Shown here: in pieces, positions 52,894 through 64,000 of the stretch
Layout: each line of letters begins with the position of its first letter
Numbering within the stretch: position 1 is the first letter of the stretch
Assembly (NCBI GenBank): GCA_030549175.1
Contig: JAUKUA010000003.1
Span: 4,712,001-4,776,000, forward strand
Direction: 5' to 3'
Source of the DNA: Lasiosphaeris hirsuta
Lineage: Eukaryota > Ascomycota > Sordariomycetes > Sordariales > Lasiosphaeriaceae
Length of the DNA: 64,000 nt
Translations under genes and position numbers: made by a program
Notes under the pieces: model-generated
Database searches by the model: none
The model's input: the letters and a program-made list of their open reading frames with translations, nothing else
What the model was told of the DNA's origin: nothing

Positions 52894-55800
52894 AACCCAG
52901 AGGATGCGAGACAGCTCAGACAGAGACGTTCTCTCACCAATGAGGCGATGGATGATTCTAGGAAGCGCCGTGCAAAGTTGGGCAGAATGCTGACGGCAGG
53001 AAGCGCGCTCTAGGGTTCTGGGGTTTGGGAATCGGGGATTGTGTTTGCTGCTCCACAGAGGTGAGGTTGAAAGAAAAGAGTGGGGTTGGCTATGGTGGTG
53101 AGGTTGCAGTGAGCATTCGGCGGTGGGTGGTGGGCGGGGCGGAGTGGGAGGTGCGGGAGGTGTGCTGTGGTGGTGTGGTGGTGGAGTGACAAGGTGGTAT
53201 GGTATCTCGGTGCTCCACAGCACCGGAGTACCTAACGGCAGGGCTGGGTGAGCTGGGTGGTGGTGGGTTGGAGAATGGGGAGCTGGTTGGAGAGAGCTTG
53301 GAGAGAGGCAGGGGAGGGCGGTGGGAGTGGCGTCGTGGGTAGCGAGTGCCGAAAATAGCTTGAGGCCCGCCAGCAAGCCTTGCAAGCCTTGCTGTCGATC
53401 CGCCGATTATTTCCTTGAAAACTCAATCCTGGTTTGTTGCTGGTGTGCTGCCTGGGCCGACTAACCAATTGAGTTCGTCGGAGCCAGGATGCCAAGAGCG
53501 TCCAAGCTGTAGCTACCGGCGCTGACTTTCGGCTTCGAAGCCCCGGCCAATGCCTCCGGCTTCTGCCTCAGCTCCACCCTTCTCTTGTCTTTCTCTCGTG
53601 TTGTTGCGCTTCATCGATACTCGACCATGCCGTCGCCGGCCGGGGTGCCGGCCGGTTATCTCTTAGTTGCTCATCCGTATCGGCACGCAGCAATCGATAG
53701 TGATAAGTTTCGTGCCCACCTGGCAGCTACTCACTGCTTCTCGCGAACAGCCGCAGAAAGTGGCAAGACCGGCCCAGCAAGATCCGGGCCTTTGGCAAGC
53801 GCCTTCCGTTAGGCAAGATTTTAGACCCTCAACACCCTCTCTTCGGGGCTTTTGTCCCGTGGCTACTCGTGTCTTCACCTGTTTCTTCATTCCTGGCTTT
53901 CTAGTGGCGGTCGATTCAAGTTGCATGACGACCAGAACGACAAAGGAGGGGTTACTCCCAGTCACACCTCCCTCGAAGCCCCTCAGCTCGAGGCTCACCC
54001 AAGCCAAAGCTTCGCTGACATCATTTACTTGTATCCCCCCCTCCCTCCCCCTCACTGCAACCCTGGCATGATCCGTGCTGGCATCCCACCCCTTCTGCAA
54101 AACCTCGGCCAGGGCTGAGGGTTGTGACCTCGATGTGGACCACTCCCGGCTCCTGCTTGGCCAACCTGTCAGGCTGTGAGCTATGAGCAGAAGCCAAGAA
54201 GCAAGTGGCCTGCAGGAATGCGGCTGCACTCGAGAGCTCGCCCGCATTGAGCGCCAAAGCGAGCGAGTCGCATTGAGTCGCATCGAGTCTCATCTGTTGT
54301 GTGTCTGGCTGGCCATGGAGACGAGCAGAGCCACACTCCGCCCGGCAAATCCCCGCAATCCCCTCATTCCTCCAAATCCAGATCTCCATCCATAGCTCTG
54401 GTTGGCTATGTCGTTGGCTCTTCCCAGGCTATACAAGTCACAACACCCTTGCACACCGCATTCCCGTTGGGCAGCCTGTGTTATTTTGGTGCTTACTACT
54501 ACCCTGCCTTATCGACCTAACAAATCCTCACTACCGCATCTCTGCAGCTTCTGGGCCATGCGAGTCAGCGCTTGCTGCCATTTGCTAGCAAGCGCCCAAT
54601 CGCCTGTGTGTTGGAAGCACACATTGATCTGTCACGAGCTTGGGTGAGCGACCAAGAAGAAGAAGAAAAAAAAGATCGCACCAATAAGACGAAACCCGTG
54701 TATCCTCAGGCCGGTACACTAGTCGAGATCGGCCAAACGGCCAGATGGTAGCAAGACCTCGACCGCAAGACAGTCAGTCAAACAGCTAGATAGCACGCAC
54801 CGCCCACAGCTCATGCTGTAGCCTGCGGGCGCCCAATTCTGCGCGCTGGGCTGACCGGGCGTCATCCGGCAGCGATACGAGAATGCCAGCAAGCGCGAAA
54901 ACCTGGAAATGCGGCAGCCAGCTGTATACCCCGTCGGAATGATACCTCTCCTCCTCGGAAAGGTTCTCGGGACATATGATACGGAACAGCAACTGTAGTG
55001 AATTCACACTGCCCCGCTCCCGCTTTCTGTCAAGCCCCTCTCCTGCAGCTCCGCAGGGCATCGATTCTGTCAGGTAATGGAAGCAACCACATGAGTTGGG
55101 TTGACTGTCATGATCCGATCTCGTGATGGCTGCTGGGCGTCGTGCAGCTCCTACGAGAGGAGAGACACACTCATCGATAAAGACAAAGATGCGGATGCGG
55201 AAGGCAAACACAGAGGCGGCTCTTGGGAGAAGGTTAGGGTGACTAAATTGCAGGTTTATTGCATCCCCTCCCGTCGCGGGAGCGCAAATTGGCATCGATA
55301 GCCCCCCCACCTTGAATACAGTGACCTCAGAAGCTGGCCCGGTTTTCTTCCGTCGCCCCAGGGGTCAGCGTCGCCCTTGTGGCTTGCCTCCCGTCTGTCC
55401 TGCTTGACCCGACGCTTAACCACTCGCCACAGCGTCGTAGAGCATCCGTAGGCCCCTACTACATTACCTGCGGGTACTACAGCGCAGTACGTGGTGCTTA
55501 CGCCCTTGCTATATCTGCGACAGATAGCTTAGGGCCATCGTTCGGACGCGTGGCGGCACAGAGTTCCCGGCGCCGTGGTTCATGTATAAGACCATCTCAA
55601 ATAGCCGGTAATTTAAGTTAAGGCTGTTGTAGAACCTTAAGAGGACCTTAAATGCATCCTGCCGTCTCGGCAACAGTGGCGAGCTTGAACGGCCCGAGAC
55701 CACCGGGATCTGTGTAGGGATCAGTGCAGTTATCAAGATTGAGAAACATCACCGCCATGTGGTAGGTGTTCGTCCCACGAAAACACAAACCTCAGACAAA

Positions 55801-56634
55801 CCGAATACTCCCAACCCCCGAGACAGTATGAAGACATCCAAGAGGGAAGAAGCAAAACAATATCCCGAGCTGCCTTCCACGGCGAATTTTCATTTCCAGG
55901 ATCGCGGGAGCTGGGCATCAGACGGAGGCCCGCCCCATTTACACAAAGCTTGGGACTTGCAGCTTGAATTTGATGGTAGACGGCAGTAATGAAGCTTCTG
56001 TGCACCGTGATAACCTCCGATCATCTGGCCCATTGACCTGGTGCTCTCGCTTTCAGGGTGAGCAAGCACCCGCAACAAAACAAGCATGAACAAACTTCCA
56101 TGCCCCTTACTCAGGGGCCCCCTTATTATAGCCACTACTACATATGCCACATAGTTATTACTAATTAGTAACTACAGCTAATAGAGCTACGAGGACCCTA
56201 GTGGAGATACGAAATGCCGACCTTTGAACGCCACCGGGCCTGACGGGGGTCGATGTGTTGTTGAGGTCGTAAGAGGGAAATGTTGCCCAATATTGGTAGG
56301 CAATGCTGACGTTGTCAGGTTGCTGGTATGTGAGGCGAAAACCATATCGGCCGCTGTGCAGAGTGAAAGGACTGCGCAGAGGTGGTATGTATCATTACAA
56401 ATTCTCTGCCTACATCTCCATAGTACATGGCGTCATTGAAGAAGGGATGAGCTCGAAGACGAGTTGCCGCGATACTCACGCTCGCCATCGGGTCGCAAAT
56501 ACTCTTTGAATCCTGAGTAAGTGGAGCTATATACTCGATCAAGACTTTCTTGCGTAAGATTAGTAACATATTGCTGCCCGGTGGGTCTGTTTTAGTTGGC
56601 TATGTCTTGTGTTGCTTCGTGATTCTACTCTCAA

Positions 56635-56880
56635 CTACTCTCTGCCCCCCTCCCCTCTCCCTCTTTGGACTATATGGCTAGGAAGGCTAGAAATACCCTT
56701 CTGGGGCAACAGACCCCAATTATTGCTCGGCAAGGGCAGCCGCTTGGTGAATATGTCGAGTAATACGGCAGACGTGTCGTTTGCAGGATGTTCCTTGCCG
56801 GTCCTGGGTTCTGAATGATCACCTTTACAAACATATAAACATATAAACGCTGTAAATATAGCGTCAAAGCGCACAGTTTT
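56635..56880 (-). mobile_element. possible relic of a Ty1/copia retrotransposon end
   Basis: A minus-strand frame reads VRFDAIFTAF and, about 30 residues later, LLDIFTKRLP. This order and spacing resemble the end of the copia RNase H region, where a KHIxVRxHxIRE motif precedes LADIFTKPLP. No integrase or reverse transcriptase core and no long terminal repeat were seen, so at most a fragment survives. The call rests on two short motifs in AT-rich, apparently decayed sequence and could be chance. Confidence 0.3.
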
Positions 56881-58337
56881 TCTTTCTTTACAGAAGGGGG
56901 GAAAAGCGTGACACAGGAGCTCGTTTCAAGTTGGCTGAGTTGTCCACATGGTGCGTTGAGAGCCTCAATGCCCGATCACCTGGGTCAGCTCCCTTTACCT
57001 GAATCGCCATTACCAATAAATTCTCGTAATTGAACGGTCAAGTCCACTGGACACGGTTTTATGTGGGAGATTTGGAGGAGATTCACATGAAAAGGGTTAA
57101 GAACGACTTTGAAACAGTCTCCGAATTGATGCGAAATAGGGGTTGGCGAGCACTCCAATATTCTCGCTGGGTCTATTCATAAACACCAGCTGATATTATG
57201 TTGGAGGTCCCCGGAAAACTGGCATCCCACAGAGGCTCACCTCCAGCCAGGCCCATGGACCCCGGCATAATGTTTCTCCCACTTGTCCATTCTATGTATA
57301 CTTTATATAAACACCTATATAATATCGGTATGCTTGGTCTGGGAACTATAACAAGGGTATCCCTCCTGGTAAGGTGTCCATTCCTATTGTTTCCCCGGCT
57401 AAACGCTGGGAAAGTCAACAATAGCCTCTGGGTTCGGAATTACCAGCTCATTCATGAATCGGCGTCCATTGGCCCATACATGAAGAAACGGGATCTCAAG
57501 GATCTGTGTTGATGCTCCAGTAAGATTGCGGGTGCAGTATGGCACTAAAACAATTGGACCCGTTACTTTTTTGTGTCTACGCTAGTGGTACGTATGCCTC
57601 TGCCTGATTCCGCAAGACATATTGAGTCCTTGGACACGTCTTTATAATCTCAAAATAAATATCAAGAATCTGGAAAGGGGTTTAGTACATGTACAGAGGG
57701 GTTTCATACCACAGGATCGGCTTTCATTGCAGTTTCACAAGGGGTAAAGAGGTTCAACAAGCCGGATCATTTTCTGCCCAGAACTTTGATGTTACACGCT
57801 GACCAAAAAAGACCAGAACTGGAATGTACTGAACGCATGAGAGAAGAAATCGTCCGGTGTGTGCTTCGGGGCGGACGTCTGATCGGTAGTATTAGTGGTG
57901 GTCATCCATCTATAATATTCCCTCCTCCCCTTTTGCAGGACTTAAGGAACTCAGGAAAGCCCTCTCGTTTCGACATGCTTGTCAAGTTCAGCAACACGCC
58001 ATGTGCCAAACTTGACACAATGTAAAGAACTCATTGGCGCTTGCTTGCTAGGTTAGTAGTGTGTTGCTTTCACGAGTATAAAAGTGGATGTCATAGTTAG
58101 TCTTCGGGGCTGTAAACAGCCCGGTTCCCCTCAAACTACGCCTCGCCATGGAGAAGTTCACACCGGAATCCAACATAGATCCATTCATTATAGTCCATAA
58201 TCCCCGTAAGCTACGTCCCAATACCCATGCTTAGCATGTGTCAACAACCAAACACCAGCTATATGCCAAACAAACCCATCGTCATCATCAACCAACTCTA
58301 TCACTTCCAGAACCCGGCTCAAAAGACCAACGAATTA

Positions 58338-60866
58338 CTAAAAGGTAGACTCCCTCACTCTACCCCCCTTCCCCAGCTCATACTCAACCCACCTGGCAAC
58401 TCCCTTCCTGCCAGTAACGAGCACACTGCCCGGGTTCATGACATGGCAACCTTCATACGAGATACAGAATGGAGGCGCTGACGTGTCGACGAGCACCATG
58501 GCGGTAGGAAGTGGGTACAGATGGAGCGGGGTGGCGTAGTCCCAGTGGACGGGGCGGGCGGCCTGGCGGAAGGGAGCCAAGTAGCCTTGGTCAAGCAGAG
58601 TCTTGACGAGCTTGCGGGCAGTGATGGTATCATACGGGACTTCTTCGGCGTCGTCGGGGGTCTTAGTGGGCGGGGGTTGGGAATCGGCGTCGAGATCCAT
58701 GGTGTCGTCTTCCCCGGTAGTGGAAGGGGGTACGGCACCCGACATGGCGACATCCTCGACCCCCTCCTCGTCGCCCTTCCCCTTGGAAGTCAACCTCACG
58801 GCAGCCCTCCTCAGTCGCGCCGAGATGTCATCCCGGAAAAGGACAATCTCATGTTCTGGTCCAAATACCGTCATCCGACTTGGGTTCGTCGTCCACACCG
58901 CCTCCCCACCCATCTTCTTCCCACTTTCTGCTGCTGCCCCGGGTGGAGCAAGCCCTGCCTCAGCGTTCGCCGCCGCAAAAACCCTCCTGACTCTCGACGT
59001 AAACAGCTCCGGGACTGCTTTCCTTGGCAGGGGCACCACCGCGCCACCCCCAAATGCCGATACCCACCCGTCATTATCACCTGGCACGAAGATGAATGAT
59101 GCTGTAGTGAGTAGCGTCGGGTAGTCGGCGAGCGTCGATGCTAGGGCGTCAAAGAATTCCTTGTACTCGATGCTGCCACCACTCCCACCGCGGGCCATGA
59201 CGGCATGCGCGGCAAAGTTGCCTGTGATGATGAACGCCATGGGCATTGAGCCTAAAGGATCGCTGGCGTAGAGGCCGAGGATTTTCTTGAGGGCTTGCAG
59301 GCTGCGGGGCTGGTCGAGAGTGAGCTCGCCAAGGATGACGACGCGGCTACGGCCACCAGCGGGGACGACCGGGGCGGTGTCATCGAGGGATATGGGTTGG
59401 CGAAGGATTCGCTGCTCAAGCCGGCGCATGCGCGTACCAACGGCGCGCTCGCTGCCAACGCCCATAAAGTCGATCCACCCGAAACCGCCGCCAATGGTGT
59501 GGTCGGGCCCGCCATCGAGACCGCTAACACCTAGCGTAGCGCGCCGCTTTTCACATGGCGGCTGTCCAATGAAGAAGCCCTGGAAGCGGCCCCCGATGGT
59601 GCCGCCGACACCGCTGCTGCCGCTGAGCCCCTTGCCAGCTGTTTCTTCTTCCTCTTCGTACACACCGTCGATCAGAACGATCATGCCTGGCGCGAACCAG
59701 GCTGAGTCCTCGGGGATGGCGACGGCATCTGCCAGGTCAAGCGTAATAGTTCCTGTTAGGTCGCTGATTGCAAGGCTCCCCGTTGGTAGCACGACTAGCA
59801 TGCCGAGGAGCATGTGGTGGCTTCCGTGACGGCCGAGGAGGTTGGCGATGGGGGTAATCTTGTGCGTATGCATGGCTTCTGAAGTGGTTTTCCGGCCTGC
59901 GCCCCGGGCACCGGCGACGGCTGAGGGTTGAAAGGACTCATTGCGGAGGAGGCGTTGGTGAATGACGTTAAATCGGTTACGGAAGGCATCTGTCTTGTGG
60001 GAGGCAGAGGGCAATAGTGAAGGTCGAGATGTGTCTCTGCTACATGTTAGCAGGGGCAGGCGGCGAGAGGAGAGGGAGTTGCAAGGGGGCCAACCTCTCA
60101 AAGTGCTTCTTCGCGGCATTGTAGGTATATCGCGGTTGCTCAAAGGCATGTATAACCTTTAGCCACTTTCGGACGTCATTGAGCGCATCATCTTCGGGTT
60201 CTTCCGCAAAGTCAAGACTTGACATGCCAAAACTAGTCTGGCTGTCCTCGCGTGAAAGCGCCGACGCCGCGGGTCTCAACCCAAGGCGAGTCTTCGAGTT
60301 TTCTGCGTCTTGAGAGGGCTCTAGTAGTAGACTGTTTTGGCGGCTGATACCCCGAGGGCCTGTCATGATTTTTCCGCCGCTCATATTACCCTCGAGCGTC
60401 TTGAGGATATCCTTCAGCTCGAAGCTGCTACCGTCGACAATGACACCGCCATTGCGGTTCTTCCAGGACCGGGAAACCTCCTCGAGAACCTTTTCTGCAA
60501 GCCCTTCTTCCCTCCATCCTGAACCACAATGCCTTCCAATAAATGTTGCGAGTGCTTGAAGGGCCGTGGAAGTCAGGGTAAGGCTGTGCTTCTTGGTGAA
60601 GGTACGGAAGGCGAGCGGTCGCAGGGTCGCTGGGGGAGGATAATGGGGAGGATGGCTGATTTGGCGGGTGCGGGGGCCTGAAAGGACTTCAGGGGGTGCA
60701 CTGGTGTTGCAAAGGCTGGCGAGGACGAAGGTATCGCGATGGACGGCGCGAGGTTCTTGGGCGCAAAGAAAGGGGCTTTTGGTTTCGTGCGCCTGTTGGG
60801 GCCGCCTTCGGGGCTCTTTGGCTGATCTTTCGCCGGCGTTTTTCGGGGGCTGTTTATTACTATCAT
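58338..60866 (-). CDS. DPB2: DNA polymerase epsilon subunit B, with an apparent 1-nt frame break
   Basis: Essential non-catalytic subunit of the leading-strand DNA polymerase in the nucleus. Exons 60866-60095 and 60036-58338. The second-exon frame carries the family's OB and inactivated phosphoesterase domains, with FFIGQPPCEKR, VVILGELTLDQPRSLQALKKIL, FVPGDNDGW and the C-terminal block YEGCHVMNPGS. The first exon carries the N-terminal helical region (HSLTLTSTALQALATFIGRH and WREEGLAEKVLEEV). The intron is 58 nt with a weak GTTGGC donor and a GCTAAC branch point. The frame from the ATG ends its conserved AILPIILP block at a run of five C (plus-strand G 60632-60636), while the expected continuation ATLRPLAFRTF is read one base out of register. 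The summed exon length is also one base short of a multiple of three. Either one base is missing from the sequence or the allele is broken; an essential gene makes error likelier. The start region is low-complexity and less certain. Confidence 0.88.
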
Positions 60867-61246
60867 CTTGTCGCGAGATATATTTTACTCTCTGTGGTGG
60901 TAGGAAAATGTGGATTGGATCGGGGGGGCGCAGTTTGAGTGCTGGACACCGCTATGCATCGCCGTGGGTTGCTGGTGCTGGCAATTGATTGTCGGGGGTC
61001 AGAGTCAACATTCGAATCCAATCCCACATTGCGTAAATTGGAGACTGAAAACCGCGTAGTTTCGCGTGCTGGTGGGGCGGACAGGGGTTGCTGGCCCCCG
61101 CCCCACTTACCTTACCTTGCCGGCGGCATCTCGCCGCGACTTTGACATGATGGCCAATGACGGCATTTCCCATTTCATCAGTGTCCTCCGTCCAAAACAC
61201 CCTCCTCGAGACTTGCTCTCAATTGACGAGCCTGCAGTATCCCATC
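60867..61246. promoter_or_regulatory. divergent promoter region of DPB2 and the orphan gene
   Basis: A 380-bp space separates the divergent start codons of DPB2 (-) and the orphan gene (+). It must hold both promoters. No clear TATA box or known binding site was recognised. Confidence 0.5.
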
Positions 61247-62100
61247 ATGCTTGCGCCGTGCTTCCGCGTTGCTTCACCCCTGCGTGGCTCTGTAAGAGGT
61301 ATCTCCACGTTAGCCTCCAACAAAAGCATTGTCAGTCACCGTAGTTCTCGGTCTCTGTGCATCGTCCGCCCACTAGCTAACACCCCTTCTCCCCTTTACA
61401 GAAGGTCTTCCCCCATCCTCAAAACCCAAAAAGCTATCTGCTTTCTTACCTTGACACGACCCCCCCAAACCTAGCGCTTGCAATTGGCACGACGACGTCC
61501 ATCCCGCCCTCGCCAAACTCGTTCCAGGAGAACCATGGGTTCCTGACCATCCTCAACGATGTTTTGGCAGAGCATTCTCCAAAGGATCCGGGGCTGCAAA
61601 GCCAGGCACAGGCGCTCGCATCACCTGGGGGCTTCACCTTTACTCAGCCGAGGACAAGGCGAGATAGCGGGACCGGTGCTGGGGGGGCTAGTGCTGAGGG
61701 TGGTGCCGGGGGGCGGGAGTTGGTGGGTGGGTGCACTTGAGTGATGCGCGCAACCCTCCGGACTTTGGGCGGATAGCCTGGTATGTTCTGTCCCAATTAG
61801 TAACGAGGAGATGGAGTCCAATACTTAATTGTTGTTTAATGCTAGGCCAGAAGATATTATGGGTAGTGTTGAAGTTGACAGCAGGGGCATGATTATCGGC
61901 AACTTTCAACCTAGTGGCACATATCGGATTGTAACAAACGAGGGAATGTGAGTAGTTCAGCGCTCCTTGGATGATTACGTGTACATGCCTCCAGATCATT
62001 GGCTAACTACCTTGATCTGTTATGTGGTAGCCTCGGGTTAAGTCCGTTCTTACAAGAGAAGCTAGTAGCCCGACTTCGGGAAGAGGAAAAGAAGGCGTAA
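61247..62100 (+). CDS. uncharacterised protein with mitochondrial-like N-terminus; apparent 1-nt frame break
   Basis: I do not recognise the family. Proposed exons are 61247-61330, 61402-61780, 61846-61947 and 62031-62100. Each junction keeps plausible coding: the first intron uses GTCAGT (71 nt), the second GTATGT (65 nt), and the third GTGAGT (83 nt, with a GCTAAC branch point). The N-terminus is rich in Arg, Ser and Ala without acidic residues, as in mitochondrial presequences. The C-terminal half reads WVHLSDARNPPDFGRIAW, PEDIMGSVEVDSRGMIIGNF and a charged helix ending REEEKKA. Within the second exon the frame must shift by one base before 61728; the summed exon length is one base short of a multiple of three. 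The G runs at 61681-61687 and 61708-61713 are the likely sites. Read literally, the protein stops at 61740. Exon 1 is the least certain part. Confidence 0.6.
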
Positions 62101-62870
62101 TCGAATAGGCACAGGGCTCTAGGTATGTATTTGTGTATAATAGAAGGGAATCTACACCATTTCGTTGTTTGATTGGGTGTAGTCTAGTGAGCTCTATAGC
62201 ATTGGACCGAATGGCCATTTGGGCAGTTTGTTGATAATTGAACAATTCGAATTGGCGCCTCATATCCAGCAGCCTCGGAGGTTTCCCGGGAAGGAATTCG
62301 GGAAAGCAACAGGTGAAGACCACGGGGTTGGACTAGGGTTTCCACAAGTAACCGAACGGAATCGAATATTGGGACCGTCATGATGATGAATGTGTATGTA
62401 CGTTTGCACAGCGAAATACGCCCGGTTACCTTCCGAGCCAAGAAGAAATTTCAAGTCTATTCTAGACAGGGTAACGTTGTAAACAATGTAGTATTAGGGT
62501 CTGCTGACAGAAGAAAGATGAGACCGAACACCTGACCTCCCTCCAGCTTAATGTTTGATGTTTGGTGATTCCAGTCTGTGCCGGTCCTGGAAGACCGTAC
62601 CTCACCTGGTTGAGCTGTGGAAAAAAGGTTGGGGTTGGCAGGGGTTGTGGCAGCGACTTCGCTCTCGGCTTGTGTGTGCCCCACAATTACCGCCCAGGTT
62701 GCGGCGGAGCCCCTCGCCGTTCCCACCAACGTCCCGGGAGTCATCAACCCAGCAATTGCGGGCAGTCCAAGCTTGGTCACCCTGACTTCTTGCCACCATC
62801 GACCAGCGTCACCGCGTCCCTGCGTCACCGCGTCCGTTCCCGATTGACGTCCTTCACTCATTCTCCCACC
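62101..62870. promoter_or_regulatory. upstream region and 5' UTR of the SNF1 gene
   Basis: A 770-bp interval between the orphan stop and the SNF1 start. It should contain the orphan 3' UTR and the SNF1 promoter and leader. No defined element was recognised. Confidence 0.45.

Positions 62871-64000
<1,130 letters not shown>

Larger units (their letters stand above)
50574..58337. other. stretch without intact genes between the oxidase and DPB2
   Basis: The left part (to about 54.6 kb) is GC-rich and should include the oxidase promoter. From about 55.5 kb the sequence becomes richer in A/T and in TA steps, with frequent stops in all frames, as expected of decayed repetitive DNA. A possible copia relic is listed at 56.6-56.9 kb. 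A C12 run lies at 52882-52893. No other gene was recognised. Confidence 0.5.

Noticed and set aside
61009..61030. TTCGAATCC resembling a tRNA T-loop
   Set aside because: No matching acceptor, D or anticodon stems at the right distance; the site lies in the divergent promoter region.

Overview
The window is nuclear DNA of a filamentous ascomycete, most likely a melanised Sordariomycete. The evidence is short GT-AG introns (51-77 nt, one of 173 nt) with CTAAC/CTGAC-type branch points, a non-reducing polyketide synthase of the DHN-melanin type, a regulator combining C2H2 and Zn2Cys6 domains, and fungal SNF1 and DPB2 homologues. Seven protein-coding genes can be supported. Exon joins were worked out by hand from splice signals, reading frame and family conservation; no transcript evidence was available.

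Layout. 1-9.2 kb: no recognisable gene. 9.2-12.3 kb (-): a CMR1/PIG1-type melanin regulator in four exons. 12.3-29.6 kb: about 17 kb without a recognisable gene, holding long homopolymers, microsatellites and two similar palindromes. 29.6-31.0 kb (+): a TMEM19/DUF92 membrane protein. 32.0-38.6 kb (-): a four-exon PKS with order SAT-KS-AT-PT-ACP-ACP-TE. 38.6-48.8 kb: no recognisable gene. 48.8-50.6 kb (-): a secreted multicopper oxidase of the Fet3/Abr1 type. 50.6-58.3 kb: no intact gene, AT-richer towards the right, with a possible copia retroelement relic. 58.3-60.9 kb (-): DPB2. 61.2-62.1 kb (+): a small orphan protein with a mitochondrial-like N-terminus. 62.9-64.0 kb (+): SNF1 kinase, cut by the window end.

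How the genes fit together. The regulator, PKS and multicopper oxidase form a DHN-melanin locus: the PKS should make 1,3,6,8-tetrahydroxynaphthalene, the oxidase is a candidate for late oxidation or polymerisation of naphthols outside the cell, and the CMR1-type factor is the expected activator. No naphthol reductase or scytalone dehydratase was recognised, so those steps would be encoded elsewhere or were missed. The right end (DPB2, orphan, SNF1) is housekeeping.

The most checkable oddities are: a GC-AG intron splitting the second zinc finger of the regulator; single-base frame breaks at or near G/C runs in DPB2 and its divergent neighbour; eight C or G homopolymers of 12-23 nt, one inside a SNF1 intron; and two related palindromes upstream of the regulator. 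I did not find a convincing wholly new system.
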